A stretch of 64,000 nt of DNA. Origin: Bursaphelenchus xylophilus. Its lineage: Eukaryota > Nematoda > Chromadorea > Rhabditida > Aphelenchoididae. A program made the translations under genes and the position numbers. Positions 1 through 13,400 of this stretch are shown here, in pieces. The notes under the pieces were generated by a model. The model was given only the letters and a program-made list of their open reading frames with translations, had not been told where the DNA came from and made no database searches. The number at the start of each line of letters is the position of its first letter. The stretch's first letter is position 1. The stretch lies in the NCBI GenBank assembly GCA_904066235.2, contig CAJFCV020000006.1, positions 9,548,001 through 9,612,000 of the forward strand, written 5' to 3'.

Positions 1-237
1 GGTGAAAATTAACTCTTGTTTTGTATGAGAAAGTCCTTTCTGGACCTGTTTTTTATTTCCTTACCGTGAAAAGCCACGTTTTGATTTGTGAGAACTTTGC
101 TCTGGATATAAATGGCCATGAAGTTTTAGAAATCCCCACAGGGCACGGAGGGCGCTACGACTTTTTGGGTCAGCGATACTGTAGATTATTGTATCGGTTC
201 GGCGTTGTATGCATGGGGAGGATTGGAGAAGGCTTAG
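1..237 (+). CDS. 3' end of an unrecognised protein-coding gene (partial)
   Basis: Two exons are proposed. The first is open from the left edge region to 65 and stops before a GTGAAA donor. The second runs from 142 to the TAG at 235-237, after the acceptor CCCCACAG. Both junctions are in phase 0. The C-terminus reads in part GTEGATTFWVSDTVDYCIG, followed by an aromatic, glycine-rich tail ending GGLEKA. The composition (Trp, Tyr, Gly, Cys) looks like real protein rather than random AT-rich translation. The start lies outside the window. In the exon 1 frame a TGA occurs at 3-5, so the upstream exon must begin after it or the donor choice is wrong. I do not recognise the family. A longer unspliced frame covers 21-290 but ignores the acceptor, and I consider it less likely. 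Confidence 0.45.
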
Positions 238-798
238 TTAATACAAATAATAAGATTGATTGGGTCCTAGGATGGCTGTCACTTATTTAGAAGCGTTTTA
301 CATGTAATCACATCAATAATATCGAGATAGAAGTTAAGAATCTTCGTTTTTCGATGTAAATTTTGGTGTTTTATATTATACAATAACTCAGAGTAAACAA
401 AACTAACGTTAGTATATAATAGCTAAAATTAAAAAAATGACGTGTTACAAGTCTTCGCCAAGTCTCCGCCGATCCTTCGCCGACCATCCAGCGGGGTTGC
501 CAGGCTTCTTGAGCACTTCCTACAACCTTTTTTCGGGTATCCACTTGCTCTACGCGACGTATCGATCGATTTTGTGTTGACCCGAAAAGTCGGCCTTAAG
601 AATTGGGAATATGAGAAGTTAAAGCCTATATACGAATATATATAACAGCTTCTTTCTATTTGCACAAGAAAAATAGTCAAGAAAGAGAGCGCTTATAAAG
701 TGCGAACTCCTTTCGAGACATCAAGGCTTATCAGTAAATTTCTCTCAACGATTTAACGCTCAAGCCTCCGGTTTGCAGTAAAGAACTTTGTGTTTGCC
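238..798. other. Intergenic stretch, nothing assigned
   Basis: This lies between the partial gene and the secreted-peptide gene. A moderately GC-rich patch at about 440-600 is open in more than one frame on both strands, but it has no convincing splice sites or start context. The last 80 bases are presumably promoter and 5' UTR of the gene starting at 799. Confidence 0.4.
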
Positions 799-1513
799 AT
801 GAAAATCCACTTGGTCTTGTTTTGTTTACTGAACTGGTGCTCCGGAACCGCTCTAATCGTAACTACCGGCACTGGTCAGTGCCCGGATGGGATCTTTTGC
901 CGCGTCGGGTACATCTGTCTTCAACAGAATGGCAGGTAAGCGCATTTCAGAAAAGACCTCGCTACAGCTATGTTCTCAAGCAATATGTGTGTTCCTGAGC
1001 TCAACACTGAAAGTGCGATGTTCGCCAGAGAGGACGCTGTTATTGCGAAAGGTAATTCTTATGTGTTTGATAGCAAAAATGTGTACAACGGATCGCAAAG
1101 GTTCAAAAAATATTCGTTATAAAAACGTTCCGGTGTGTGGAGGTTTAGTCCACGCTTGATTGTTTGGAGCTGTGAAATTGTTCGTTGTAGAGAGGTTTCT
1201 TTTTGTGAATGTTTGTTGTAGAGAGGTTCAACTGTACATCCCGGCCTTTGAGTGTATACAGTGACAATTGTGAACGAGCAACTCCGCACTTCGAAAGCTC
1301 TCTACAACAAACTTTTTCATAGATTTTAAAGTTTTAATTCTATGTCAAAGGAGAGTCTCCGTATAACGAAGCCTTTCCTCGAAAAAAAGCTTTTAGTACC
1401 TTACAATTCATTCTACTCAGGCCGTAAACCCTCTTTTTTCCATTTTCAGGCAGCCGTGTTACGACAGTAACAAGTGGGACAAATATATGCCCTATCAGCC
1501 GGAAGCGATGTGA
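799..1513 (+). CDS. Small secreted cysteine-containing peptide (66 aa)
   Basis: Exon 1 is 799-935, from the ATG to a GTAAGC donor in phase 2. Exon 2 is 1450-1513, after TTTTCAG and ending in TGA. The N-terminus, MKIHLVLFCLLNWCSGTA, is a typical signal peptide. The mature part is about 48 residues with four cysteines in the order QCPDGIFC, then YIC, then QPCYD, so the spacing is C-x5-C-x5-C-x8-C. The first half resembles half of a granulin or a knottin-like toxin-fold repeat, but the match is too short to assign. Nothing catalytic is visible. It is probably an extracellular peptide. The 514-bp intron carries the repeat described at 1160-1390. AATAAA signals at 1811 and 1833 give plausible 3' ends. 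The conserved signal peptide and phase-matched splicing make the gene likely. Its function is unknown. Confidence 0.65.
1160..1390. repeat. CTCTACAACRAA-type word repeats in an intron
   Basis: The word CTCTACAACRAA and its reverse complement occur at about 1180, 1210, 1300 and 1355, in both orientations. They lie inside the intron of the secreted-peptide gene. The same words recur at 1885-2160, which suggests a shared old DNA-transposon end. The family was not identified. Confidence 0.45.
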
Positions 1514-1832
1514 CCTCTTTTACGTTTGTTTTGAAACAGGCGACAGGTATTTTTCACTCCTATCCAAGATATCTTACAGTGACTATTTAGCCACATTTGT
1601 GTGAAGAAAAGCCAGGTTGTGCCGGACGAGTGGACGCAAAGGATCAATCAAATCCCCAACTTCAAAGGAAACTCGGCTGAACCACAGAGGAGACACACTG
1701 TTTGTACACTTGTTGGCATCGTATTCCTTCTAATTTCCCAATTTCTTGGCGCGATGTGACTTGCTGTGATCGCTGATGACACATTAAGAGAGTTAAAATT
1801 GATCTTGAAGAATAAAGAGTGAATTCTAGGAC

Positions 1833-1838
1833 AATAAA
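1833..1838 (+). terminator. Polyadenylation signal AATAAA
   Basis: AATAAA occurs 320 bases after the stop of the secreted-peptide gene, with a second copy at 1811-1816. Intergenic repeats follow, so the transcript probably ends here. Confidence 0.45.
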
Positions 1839-1884
1839 GACATTGCTATTCTGTCAGGAAGACTCTGTAGTTTTTGTTTAGTGA

Positions 1885-2160
1885 AACCTCAGTACTGTGA
1901 ACTTTCGTACAACTAAATCACTCTACAACGGACAATTTCAAAGGCTCTACTTACAACGTAACCTTCCCAAAAGGCTCTCCGTGCAACGTAAATCTTTGGG
2001 TCCCTTGCGAAGACTTTTGTATGGTACTCTAGGAAATTAGCCAAAGAAAGAAAAGGATGCAGTGGAATCCCTTTGAAAACAACTTCCGTACAATAAAACC
2101 TGTCTCTAACAAACAAACGATAAGAAGAATGAGGCCGAAACAAACCTCCGTATAACGAAA
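1885..2160. repeat. Degenerate CTCYGTAYAACGAA repeat block
   Basis: Six or so variants of a CTCYGTAYAACGAA-like word occur in the same direction, for example CTCTACAACG, CTCCGTGCAACG, TTCCGTACAAT and CTCCGTATAACG. This is related to the words in the upstream intron. Repeated sub-terminal words of this type are seen in several DNA transposons. The block ends where the MITE at 2164 begins. Confidence 0.45.
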
Positions 2161-2163
2161 ATA

Positions 2164-2345
2164 CAGGGGCGGACCAGTTTCAGGGGCAAAAAACGGGCCT
2201 TTTCCTTCACAAAAAGAGCACCCGCGAATTCAAAGCAGTGTTTTTTTTGGTCAAAAAAGAGAGAAGTATTTTGACAAATTTTTGTTCCCGCCTGGATGCA
2301 AGACGGTTCGGTACGTTTTTAGCCGCCAGAACAGGTCCGCCACTG
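2164..2345. mobile_element. 182-bp MITE with 18-bp terminal inverted repeats and TA duplication
   Basis: The left end is CAGGGGCGGACCAGTT. The right end, read in reverse complement, is CAGTGGCGGACCTGTT. The element is flanked by TA on both sides (2162-2163 and 2346-2347), as expected for Tc1/mariner-type insertion. It has no coding capacity. The CAG...CTG ends also resemble some hAT elements, but no 8-bp duplication is visible. Confidence 0.6.
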
Positions 2346-2395
2346 TAAAAAACTCTTGTAAACAATAAATTTTTCGGTTCTCAGCGATTCGTACT

Positions 2396-4257
2396 ATGCA
2401 TAGGCGTTTCAATAAGCGTAAACTTTATAAGTGTAATTGTAAGTTGTGCCTAGCTCCGTCTGATGACACAACTCGAGGATCCATGGAAAAAAGAGAGGAT
2501 GCGTATCTTGGATCTAATCTAATCTCCATCCCTCACGTTTCTTAACCATTTTAGAATGTGCTTTTTTTACTTATCTCTCTCGAAAGGCTAAATAAAGCCT
2601 CTAAAAGTAGCAACACTCATCCTTTTATGAAATTATATTTAGTCCAAGCTGTTTCTCCGTCAACTCTGATTAAATACATCGAAAAAAGGGAGTCCGAGCT
2701 CATCATATTTACCCCTTTCCCTCCTTCCCGACCTTCCCCGTGATGGGAAGTCGGCGATAAAGCGGAGATAATAATTATAACCGCACTTTTATTTATTTAC
2801 AAATTGATATTTTTTCACTTGACCAAGTGGGCAATTTTGGAAAATCTCATTTTTTTCTAATTTCCCGCTCAATTTTGAAAATTGAAAAATTTATATTGTT
2901 TTTGATGATATATAGCATGTCGCCGCGTATTTTAAAGTTCAAAACGAATAGTTTTTTTTCGCTCTAGGTTTGAATTTTGGCCATTCATGACGCATGAACT
3001 ACAAACCTCGGCGTTTTGTGACATCCATGTTCATGTAAGTCGAAATGATATAATAAATATATTCTTTGGTTGTAAAAAAGTAATAAAATTCGTACAGAAC
3101 AAACTTGCAGGCCTTGAAAAACATTTTTTTTGAGAGTCCCGGGACTTTTGGACCTGCACTGTGCAGTCGATTTTTCTTTCAGTTTTTGCACTGTGCGGGG
3201 ATTTTGAACACTGTACAGTGCGTTCATGTACTACGCAGGGCCATGAACTCCTCTCATATAAAAATATATACAATTACCAGTAATTCTGCGGTATTTTCAC
3301 AATATTATAAATTTTGCACAGTGCGATCTTTACAAAATTGTGTTTTGCACTGTGCGATCGGTTTTTGATAGCACTGTGCAGTTTTACTGTGCTAGACCAC
3401 AATTTAAGTTTTTTATTTTTTTAATTGCGCTACAAAAAAATAAATAAACAAAATAAATCAAAAAGAATAGCAAGAAGCTTCGTATTTTACAAAATAAAAA
3501 ATAACAAAATTTTTTTCAGCGTGCCACTTTATACATTTCGATAGTGGCCATCATACTCAATGTCCTTGTCCTTGTGTTGGAGTTTAACAATGATTACTTC
3601 GTATATGCCTTGGCCTCTTTACTCGCCGTACTTACAATAATTCCGTTGTTGATCGGGAATCTCTTGAAAAAGTCGTGGCTCTATTTCCCATTCCTGGCGG
3701 TATATGTAAGTTTTGGACATTTGTGAATATCGTATCTTACAATTAGCGCCAAATAAATTTACATTTGCAAGTTAAAATAAATCTATACTTAGGGCGCAGC
3801 CTGCCAAATTTAATAACCAAAAAATCTCTTATTTTTGTAAACTATTTTAATTTAACATTTGGTTATTGGCTAACTTTAATTTTTCCTTGTTTTTTCCGTA
3901 TTTAAAGCCTTTTGTGAATCAAAGTCAGGGCGCAGCCTGCCGATTACAGAATTGCCTCTAAACCAATATATTCGATTATTTTAGTTTACAGCGGTCCTGG
4001 CCAAGATCACTCACATCACGTTGACCACAATTTACGCCGTTTACAACGGCCTTCGGCCCAAATCCAACGACGTTGAGGCCCATATTGTCTACATTACCTC
4101 ATTCCTGGCCGTTTTGGCCTATTTTGCCTTCCAATTCTACTATTATGGAGTGGTGTTTAAGTCGTTCATCTACCTCAGACGATCCTACGTTGGACTGCAT
4201 GTGACCCCAAGTCAGAAAAATGGGAAACAGAGGTCGAAAACAGTGCGACAACCGTAA
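2396..4257 (+). CDS. Four-helix integral membrane protein (about 199 aa)
   Basis: The exons are 2396-2536, 3520-3705 and 3985-4257, all joined in phase 0. The first 47 residues are cytosolic-looking, with basic residues and cysteines (KRKLYKCNCKLC). Four hydrophobic helices follow: roughly residues 50-68 (SIVAIILNVLVLVL), 75-98, 105-130 (across the last junction) and 140-165. The tail is short and basic (SQKNGKQRSKTVRQP). The topology suggests both ends are cytosolic. The overall plan fits small nematode tetraspan proteins, but no diagnostic motif identifies a family. The exon 1 donor (GTTTCT) is weak, so the true start is less certain than exons 2 and 3. Intron 1 contains a cluster of GCAC-N-GTGC palindromes. 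Intron 2 carries two GGGCGCAGCCTGCC words. AATAAA at 4295 closes the gene. Confidence 0.7.
3155..3385. repeat. GCAC-N-GTGC palindrome cluster in an intron
   Basis: About six copies of the 9-bp odd palindrome occur in 230 bp, some with extended symmetry such as TGCACTGTGCAG. All lie inside the first intron of the membrane-protein gene. Confidence 0.85.
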
Positions 4258-4294
4258 AAATTTATATTTTGGAACTTTATTTTTTTGTTTTCTC

Positions 4295-4300
4295 AATAAA
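4295..4300 (+). terminator. Polyadenylation signal AATAAA
   Basis: This lies 38 bases past the TAA of the four-helix membrane protein and about 120 bases before the next start codon. Confidence 0.6.
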
Positions 4301-4419
4301 TTTTGAATTTTTATGGAAATTTCGTAATTAGCGCACTTTTTGAATTTTCAAAACTCCATTTTCAATTTTTTATAATAGAAAGTCACTTCGCTGCTTTCGC
4401 TTCTTGTGTCTGGTCGAAA

Positions 4420-7400
4420 ATGGGAAGACGTTTAGGCCGAAGAGCAAGTACCGCCTACAAAAGCCTGGAGGGATTAATCGCGGCGGTAAGTTGCAGATTA
4501 GTCATCACACTATGACGGGAGCGCTACCTGCGAAGGACGTTTTATACAACGAAAGATTCAGCTAGGCTGAGCTGCCAGCCGGCTGGGTAAAGCTTAGTTT
4601 AGGCTGAGCCTAATGTAAACTTAGATTAGCGCTTAGACTTCAATTTAGCGTGTGCAAAGCGCACGGTCTTCTGTTTCCTGGGCGCAGCTCGCGTTGAATT
4701 TTAATTTTTTTTGGAATGGAGGCCAATCTTTTTTTCCCGTTTTTGACCTCCCAGAAGGTTTCTAATACTACCGGTCTGTCTTATCTGGGGGCTGGGGCTA
4801 ACGTGCTAACTTAAAGTTTGCCGAAAGTTAACTGAAAATGATAGGGCGCAGCTCGCATCTCAGGAGTTTGCGCCCAAGATGAGAGCTGTGCCCGTGCAAG
4901 TTTTATGAGCTGCGCCCTGCCATTCTCAGCCAACTTTCAACCAAGTTTCAGTTAGCCAATAGGCCCCTGGCTAAGTCAACCCTCAGGCGCAGCTTGGAAA
5001 TTTTTTTTTCATAAGGATTTTTCACATTTTCAATAATAAACAGCTTTAATTTTAGGAAATTGCGGATTCACATCGTTCTATAAGACGCATTGCGAGTCTA
5101 ATGGAAAGATGTCGCAGAATTTTCGTAGAATGTGTAAGTTTTTTTGACGCTCAAAATTCATCTTGGGTAGTTTTCGAGATATTTTCTTTTCTAAAATATA
5201 ATAATTAATAGGGTTTGGGGTTTCTTTTTTCTTTTGCTCCGATTGACCTGATTTTTGGCATGGGGGTTCTTTTAGATGCGCTCTTTGAGTATTTGAAAAA
5301 ATTTTTTGAAATTTTCAATTTTGAGTGGCCTATGACGTCATGAAAAGTCGAAACTTTGAGTCTTTGTATCTCGGTCCATTTTACAGCTACCGACTTGATT
5401 TTTGGTTCCATCGCGTATGGTACATAATGGGACAATCACTGTCGAGATTTTTTCGAAATTTCAAATTTTTCGGAAAAATCCCAAAAAATGACCTTTTTTC
5501 GTAACCTTTGACTAGCAAGAAGAATATTGAAATGCAAGCTTCTACAGGTCCATATCGGGAAAGCAAATTCATAACTAAGAGATATCTCAATGTATGTGTA
5601 GATACGGCCATGTACAAAGTTACACTTCCAGAAAACCCCGTCATGATGACGGATTTTCTGGATTTTTTCGATTCCATTGAATTCCACGTACCCGAATTCC
5701 TATTAGGTCGTGTCTTTCTTTTTTGTAGTATACTTCGTATTTTAGCTATGGCTTACTGTAAAAAATACGATTTGCACAGTGCAAAGTTCGACAAAATGGT
5801 TCTCGGCTCCCAGGTCGAAATTCGAAAAAACGGCTCGCTGATCTTAGTTTTTTTGCCCGGAGATTGCCCCTAAATTTTTTCAGACCATTCTACATAACCA
5901 TCGCTTCAGAACATCTACATACTTGAAAACGCAATTTTTCGAAATTTTCAAAATTTTGACTTTTTAAAAATTTTCTCCCTGATGTTCAACAACGATGTCA
6001 AAAACGTCCAACTATTGATTGTAGAGCTCGAAGAGCTCTACAAATTACCCGCTTACATCTTCAGCGTATCTTTAAAATTACGGCCGTCAGAGCCGCCGGA
6101 AATTTCGGTCGATTTTTGGTGCACTGTGCGAAAAAAATCGCCCTCAGGGCAACAAGTGGAGTTGAACAAATTGATCTCTCAGGGGCTATTGGGCACAGAA
6201 CAAGCTACCATCGTGCCAGGTTTCACATCTCTATCTTCAATATTTCGTGCGCATTGTGCCGTCAAAAAAAAATTTCGAAATTTCGGCCAAAATTCGGCCC
6301 TGAGGGCTTGAAACGGAATTTTTTCGCATTTCTGTTGCCTCTATCGTTTTTATCACGTTGAACTGCTATAGAAACAGGTATCAATTCCTAAAATACGGAC
6401 AAGGTGAAAAGGCAGTATTCGAATTTCCGAATTTTTGAATTTTACTTCAACGTACGAAAGTGAAGTTATCTTGGGAACAAGGTCGAAATTCAAAAATCCG
6501 GCTCTAGCGTTCCCTCGGTAATTTCACTGGCTTGACGAAACCCTTTGAATCCAGCCTTTTGATTTCGACCCTAAGGCCAGATCATTTTTGAAAAATTTTG
6601 GTGACAAAACTCCAAACCTTTAAAACCGTCAAAACTCGAAATTTTCTCATTAAAATTCAATCAAAGGTTACATATTCGGAATCTCCAGGTAATTTTGCAT
6701 ACAGTAGGATACATTTCGCCGGTACTTTTAGTGCAAAGAGTGCCAGTTTTGAAAAAACGCCCACTTCCATGACCGAAAACACCAAAAAAGAGCGCGGCGA
6801 AGAGAGAGAGCGGGCAGAGAACCGCTTCCTTCTTCGTTTGGCGGGAGAAAAGAGAGAGTGGGAAAGGGGTGGAGGGTGGTTAGACAAAGGTTTTCTCTTT
6901 CGATTCCGGTCAGAGATAAGACGGAGAGAGTGCTGAGAATGAGGAGGGTGGTATGGAAACGGTCATCGTGACGCGTCATGACGGGGTTTTCTGGATTTTT
7001 TCGAGAAATTTTTGTAAAATTATTTTTTGGTCCTGGATTCTCGGGATTTGGCCGTTTTAGGGCCAAATTTTATGGGGAATTCGGGAAAAATATTGTCTTA
7101 GGGTAACTTTGAGTGCCGAGTCTATTTTTTTTATTTTTTTTTGTTGATTTTGGTCAATGGAAGTGTTTCTGATCAACTTTTGGTGGAAGAAAAATTATTT
7201 TAGGTAACAAAATGTAGTCTCGCGGCGGCCGTAGGCCGTCGCCTCATGCCGGCGGGCTCTTTAGGGCTTAGCGATCTTGACGTGTTGATCTAAAACAAGG
7301 TCGGCTTAGCGTTCTGAGCGCAGTAACTTTCTACTAGGCTCAGTCTAACGCGTAGCGTTTTTCTGCCGCGGCCGGAGGCCGTCGGCAAAGCTTTGGCGAG

Positions 7401-10400
7401 CTTTACATCACATTTCAAACCGAAATATGTCCCAAATCGCGCGCAAAGCAGCGAAACCGGACGCAAAGTTGCCTTTATCCGCAGGGCTGCCCGAGAGACG
7501 TGAGCAGCCGCAGGCTGCGAAGTCTCGAGCCCTAGTCTAAAATATAATAATTAATAGGGTTTGGGGTTTCTTTTTTCTTTTGCTCCGATTGACCTGATTT
7601 TTGGCATGGGGGTTCTTTTAGATGCGCTCTTTGAGTATTTGAAAAAATTTTTTGAAATTTTCAATTTTGAGTGGCCTATGACGTCATGAAAAGTCGAAAC
7701 TTTGAGTCTTTGTATCTCGGTCCATTTTACAGCTACCGACTTGATTTTTGGTTCCATCGCGTATGGTACATAATGGGACAATCACTGTCGAGATTTTTTC
7801 GAAATTTCAAATTTTTCGGAAAAAATCCCAAAAAATGACCTTTTTTCGTAACCTTTGACTAGCAAGAAGAATATTGAAATGCAAGCTTCTACAGGTCCAT
7901 ATCGGGAAAGCAAATTCATAACTAAGAGATATCTCAATGTATGTGTAGATACGGCCATGTACAAAGTTACACTTCCAGAAAACCCCGTCATGATGACGGA
8001 TTTTCTGGATTTTTTCGATTCCATTGAATTCCACGTACCCGAATTCCTATTAGGTCGTGTCTTTCTTTTTTGTAGTATACTTCGTATTTTAGCTATGGCT
8101 TACTGTAAAAAATACGATTTGCACAGTGCAAAGTTCGACAAAATGGTTCTCGGCTCCCAGGTCGAAATTCGAAAAAACGGCTCGCTGATCTTAGTTTTTT
8201 TGCCCGGAGATTGCCCCTAAATTTTTTCAGACCATTCTACATAACCATCGCTTCAGAACATCTACATACTTGAAAACGCAATTTTTCGAAATTTTCAAAA
8301 TTTTGACTTTTTAAAAATTTTCTCCCTGATGTTCAACAACGATGTCAAAAACGTCCAACTATTGATTGTAGAGCTCGAAGAGCTCTACAAATTACCCGCT
8401 TACATCTTCAGCGTGTCTTTAAAATTACGGCCGTCAGAGCCGCCGGAAATTTCGGTCGATTTTTGGTGCACTGTGCGAAAAAAATCGCCCTCAGGGCAAC
8501 AAGTGGAGTTGAACAAATTGATCTCTCAGGGGCTATTGGGCACAGAACAAGCTACCATCGTGCCAGGTTTCACATCTCTATCTTCAATATTTCGTGCGCA
8601 TTGTGCCGTCAAAAAAAATTTCGAAATTTCGGCCAAAATTCGGCCCTGAGGGCTTGAAACGGAATTTTTTCGCATTTCTGTTGCCTCTATCGTTTTTATC
8701 ACGTTGAACTGCTATAGAAACAGGTATCAATTCCTAAAATACGGACAAGGTGAAAAGGCAGTATTCGAATTTCCGAATTTTTGAATTTTACTTCAACGTA
8801 CGAAAGTGAAGTTATCTTGGGAACAAGGTCGAAATTCAAAAATCCGGCTCTAGCGTTCCCTCGGTAATTTCACTGGCTTGACGAAACCCTTTGAATCCAG
8901 CCTTTTGATTTCGACCCTAAGGCCAGATCATTTTTGAAAAATTTTGGTGACAAAACTCCAAACCTTTAAAACCGTCAAAACTCGAAATTTTCTCATTAAA
9001 ATTCAATCAAAGGTTACATATTCGGAATCTCCAGGTAATTTTGCATACAGTAGGATACATTTCGCCGGTACTTTTAGTGCAACAAGTGCCAGTTTTGAAA
9101 AAACGCCCACTTCCACGGACGAAAACACAAAAAAAGAGCGCGGCGAAGAGAGAGAGCGGGCAGAGAACCGCTTCCTTCTTCGTTTGGCGGGAGAAAAGAG
9201 AGAGTGGGAAAGGGGAGGAGGGTGGTTAGACAAAGGTTTTCTCTTTCGATTTCGGTCAGAGATAAGACGGAGAGAGTGCTGAGTGTGAGGAGGGTGGTAC
9301 GGAAACTGTCATCGTGACGCGTAATGACGGGGATTTCTGGATTTTTTCGAGAAATTTTTGTAAAATTATTTTTTTGGTCCTGAATTCTCGGGATTTGGCC
9401 GTTTTAGGGCCAAATTTGACGGGGAGTTCGGGAAAAATATTATCTAAGGATAAATTTGAGTGCCGAGTACATTTTTTTTGATTTTTAGTTGATTTTTCCT
9501 TATTGTATGAGCTTCTGATCAAGTTTTGGTGGAAGGAAGATTATTTTAGGTAACAAAATGTAGTCTCGCGGCGGCCGTAGGCCGTCGCCTCATGCCGGCG
9601 GGCTCTTTAACCCAGCTTAGCGATCTGGGACTGACTTGACGATTAGGGTAAGCTTAGCGATCTGAACTTTTTGACCTAAGACAAGGTCCGCTTAGCGTTT
9701 TGAACGCCAAAAGCTGCTACTAGGCTCAGTCTAACGCGTAGCGTTTTTCTGCCGCGGCCGGAGGCCGTCGGCAAAGCTTTGGCGAGCGTTTCTTCCGCAA
9801 AAGCGACTTTTCATCACAATTTATCTTCAAAAATGGCTCAAATCGCGCGCAAAGTTGCCTTTATCCGCAGGGCTGCCCTCGAGACGTGAGCAGCCGCAGG
9901 CTGCGAAGTCTCGAGCCCTAGTCTAAAATATAATAATTAATAGGGTTTGGGGTTTATTTGTTCTTTTGCTCCGAGTGACTTGATTTTTGGCATGGGGGTT
10001 GTCTTAGATGCTCTCTTTGTGAATTTGAAAAAAATTTTCAAAATTTTTAATTTTGAGTGACCTATGACGTCACGAAAAGTCGAAATTTTGAGTCTCTGTA
10101 TCTCGCTCCGTTTTAAAGCTACCGACATGATTTTTGGTTTCATCGCGTATGGTACATAATGGGACAATCACTGTCGAGATTTTTTCGAAATTTCAAATTT
10201 TACGAAAAAAATCCCAAAAAATGACCTTTTTTCGTAACCTTTGACTAGCAAGAAGAATATTGAAATGCAAGCTTCTACAGGTCCATATCGGGAAAGCAAA
10301 TTCATAACTAAGAGATATCTCAATGTATGTGTAGATACGGCCATGTGCAAAGTTACACTTCCAGAAAACCCCGTCATGATGACGCATTTTCTGGATTTTT

Positions 10401-13400
10401 TCGATTCCATTGAATTCTACGTACCCGACTTCCTATTAGGTCGTGTCTTTCTTTTTTGTAGTGCACTTCGTATTTTAGCCATGGCTTACTGTAAAAAATA
10501 CGATTTGCACAGTGCAAAATTCAAAAAAATCGTTCTCGGCTCCCAGGTCGAAATTCAAAAAAATCGCTCGCAAATCTTAATTTTTTTGGCCAAAGATTGC
10601 CCTCAATTTTTTTTGGACCTGTAGACATCTTCATCTCTCAGAACCAGTTCTATATTGAAGATCGCATTTTTTTCAAATTTTAGAAATTTTCAGAAAATCA
10701 AATTTTTCGTCATGTTCCGCAACAACAACTTCAAAAGTGTCCAACTATAGATTGTAGAGCTCGAAGAGCTCTACAATTTACCCGCTTACACCACGTTCGT
10801 ATCTCTCGAATTACGGCCGCCAGAGCGGCCGGAAATTTCGGTCGATTTTTGGTGCACCGTGCGAAAAAAATCGCCCTCAGGGCAACAAGCGGAGTTGAAC
10901 AAATTGATCATATGGGCGCTACTGCACACAAAATGAACTACCATCGTGCCAAGTTTCAGCTTTCTACCTACAATATTCCGTGCGTAACGTGCGGTCGAAA
11001 AAAAATTTCGAAATTTTGGCCAAAATTCGGCCCTGAGGGTTTGGAATCGAATTTTTTCGGATTTTAATTTCGTCCATCGTATTCAGCACGTTGAACTGCT
11101 ATAGAAACATGTACCGGTTCTTAAAATACGGACAAGGTGAAAAGGCAGTATTCGAATTTCGGAATTTTTGGATTTTGCTTACCTTGACGAAAGTTACTAT
11201 AGCTCGGTAACAAGGCCGAAATTCAAAAATCCCGCCTGGGACGCACTAGATAATTGAATTATCATTCCGTAGCCGTAATTTCGTATATGACGTCCAAAGA
11301 TATGATCAGATATCATGTTTGAAGCGGCGGTCTCAAAAAATTCAAAATTTTTAAAACCGTCAAATATCAAAAATTTCCAACTAAAATTAGTCTAAAAGTT
11401 GCATATTCGGAATCTCTATGTCATTTCGGATATAGTCGTACCTTTTTCCCCGGTACTTTTAGTGCAACAAGTGCCAGTTTTGGAAAAACGCCCACTTCCA
11501 CGGACGAAAACGCAAAAAAAGAGCGCGGGAAAGAGAGAGAGCGGGCAGAGAACCGCTTCCCTCTTCGTTTGGCGGGAGAAAAGAGAGAGTGGGAAAGGTG
11601 TGGAGGGTGGTTAGACAAAGGTTTTCTCTTTCGATTTCGGTCAGAGATAAGACGGAGAGAGTGCTGAGTGTGAAGAGGGCGGTAGGGAAACGGTCGTCGT
11701 GACGCGTCATGACGGGGTTTTCTGGATTTTTTCGAGAAATTTTTGTAAAATTATTTTTTTGGTCCTGGATGCTCGGGATTTGACCGTTTTAGGGCCAAAT
11801 TTGACGGGGATTTCGGGAAAAATATTTGATTTGGATAATTTTGAGTGCTGAGTCTATTTTTTCGAGTTTTTAGTTGATTTTTCCTTATTGTATGAGCTTC
11901 TGATCAAGTTTTGGTGGAAGGAAGATTATTTTAGGTAACAAAATGTAGTCTCGCGGGGGCCGTAGGCCGTCGCCTCATGCCGGCGGGCTCTTTAACCCGG
12001 CTTAGCGATCTGGGACTGACTTGACGATTAGGGTAAGCTTAGCGATCTGAACTTTTTGACCTAAGACAAGGTCGGCTTAGCGTTTTGAACGCCAAAAGTT
12101 GCTACTAGGCTCAGTCTAACGCGTAGCGTTTTTCTGCCGCGGCCGGAGGCCGTCGGCAAAGCTTTGGCGAGCGTTTCTTCCGCAAAAGCGACTTTACGTT
12201 GGTTTTCGACGTTGAACAAGTCCAAATGGCGCGCAAAGTTGCCTTTATCCGCAGAGCTGCCCGAGAGACGGTAGCAGCCGCAGGCTGCGTTAGTCTCGAG
12301 CCCTAGTCTAAAATATAATAATTAATAGGGTTTGGGGTTTCTTTTTTCTTTTGCTCCGATTGACCTGATTTTTGGCATGGGGGTTCTTTTAGATGCGCTC
12401 TTTGAGTATTTGAAAAAATTTTTTGAAATTTTCAATTTTGAGTGGCCTATGACGTCATGAAAAGTCGAAACTTTGAGTCTTTGTATCTCGGTCCATTTTA
12501 CAGCTACCGACTTGATTTTTGGTTCCATCGCGTATGGTACATAATGGGACAATCACTGTCGAGATTTTTTCGAAATTTCAAATTTTTCGGAAAAAATCCC
12601 AAAAAATGACCTTTTTTCGTAACCTTTGACTAGCAAGAAGAATATTGAAATGCAAGCTTCTACAGGTCCATATCGGGAAAGCAAATTCATAACTAAGAGA
12701 TATCTCAATGTATGTGTAGATACGGCCATGTACAAAGTTACACTTCCAGAAAACCCCGTCATGATGACGGATTTTCTGGATTTTTTCGATTCCATTGAAT
12801 TCCACGTACCCGAATTCCTATTAGGTCGTGTCTTTCTTTTTTGTAGTATACTTCGTATTTTAGCTATGGCTTACTGTAAAAAATACGATTTGCACAGTGC
12901 AAAGTTCGACAAAATGGTTCTCGGCTCCCAGGTCGAAATTCGAAAAAACGGCTCGCTGATCTTAGTTTTTTTGCCCGGAGATTGCCCCTAAATTTTTTCA
13001 GACCATTCTACATAACCATCGCTTCAGAACATCTACATACTTGAAAACGCAATTTTTCGAAATTTTCAAAATTTTGACTTTTTAAAAATTTTCTCCCTGA
13101 TGTTCAACAACGATGTCAAAAACGTCCAACTATTGATTGTAGAGCTCGAAGAGCTCTACAAATTACCCGCTTACATCTTCAGCGTGTCTTTAAAATTACG
13201 GCCGTCAGAGCCGCCGGAAATTTCGGTCGATTTTTGGTGCACTGTGCGAAAAAAATCGCCCTCAGGGCAACAAGTGGAGTTGAACAAATTGATCTCTCAG
13301 GGGCTATTGGGCACAGAACAAGCTACCATCGTGCCAGGTTTCACATCTCTATCTTCAATATTTCGTGCGCATTGTGCCGTCAAAAAAAATTTCGAAATTT

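Noticed and set aside
2164..2345. hAT assignment for the 182-bp MITE
   Set aside because: The ends resemble hAT termini, but the flanking duplication is TA, not 8 bp.
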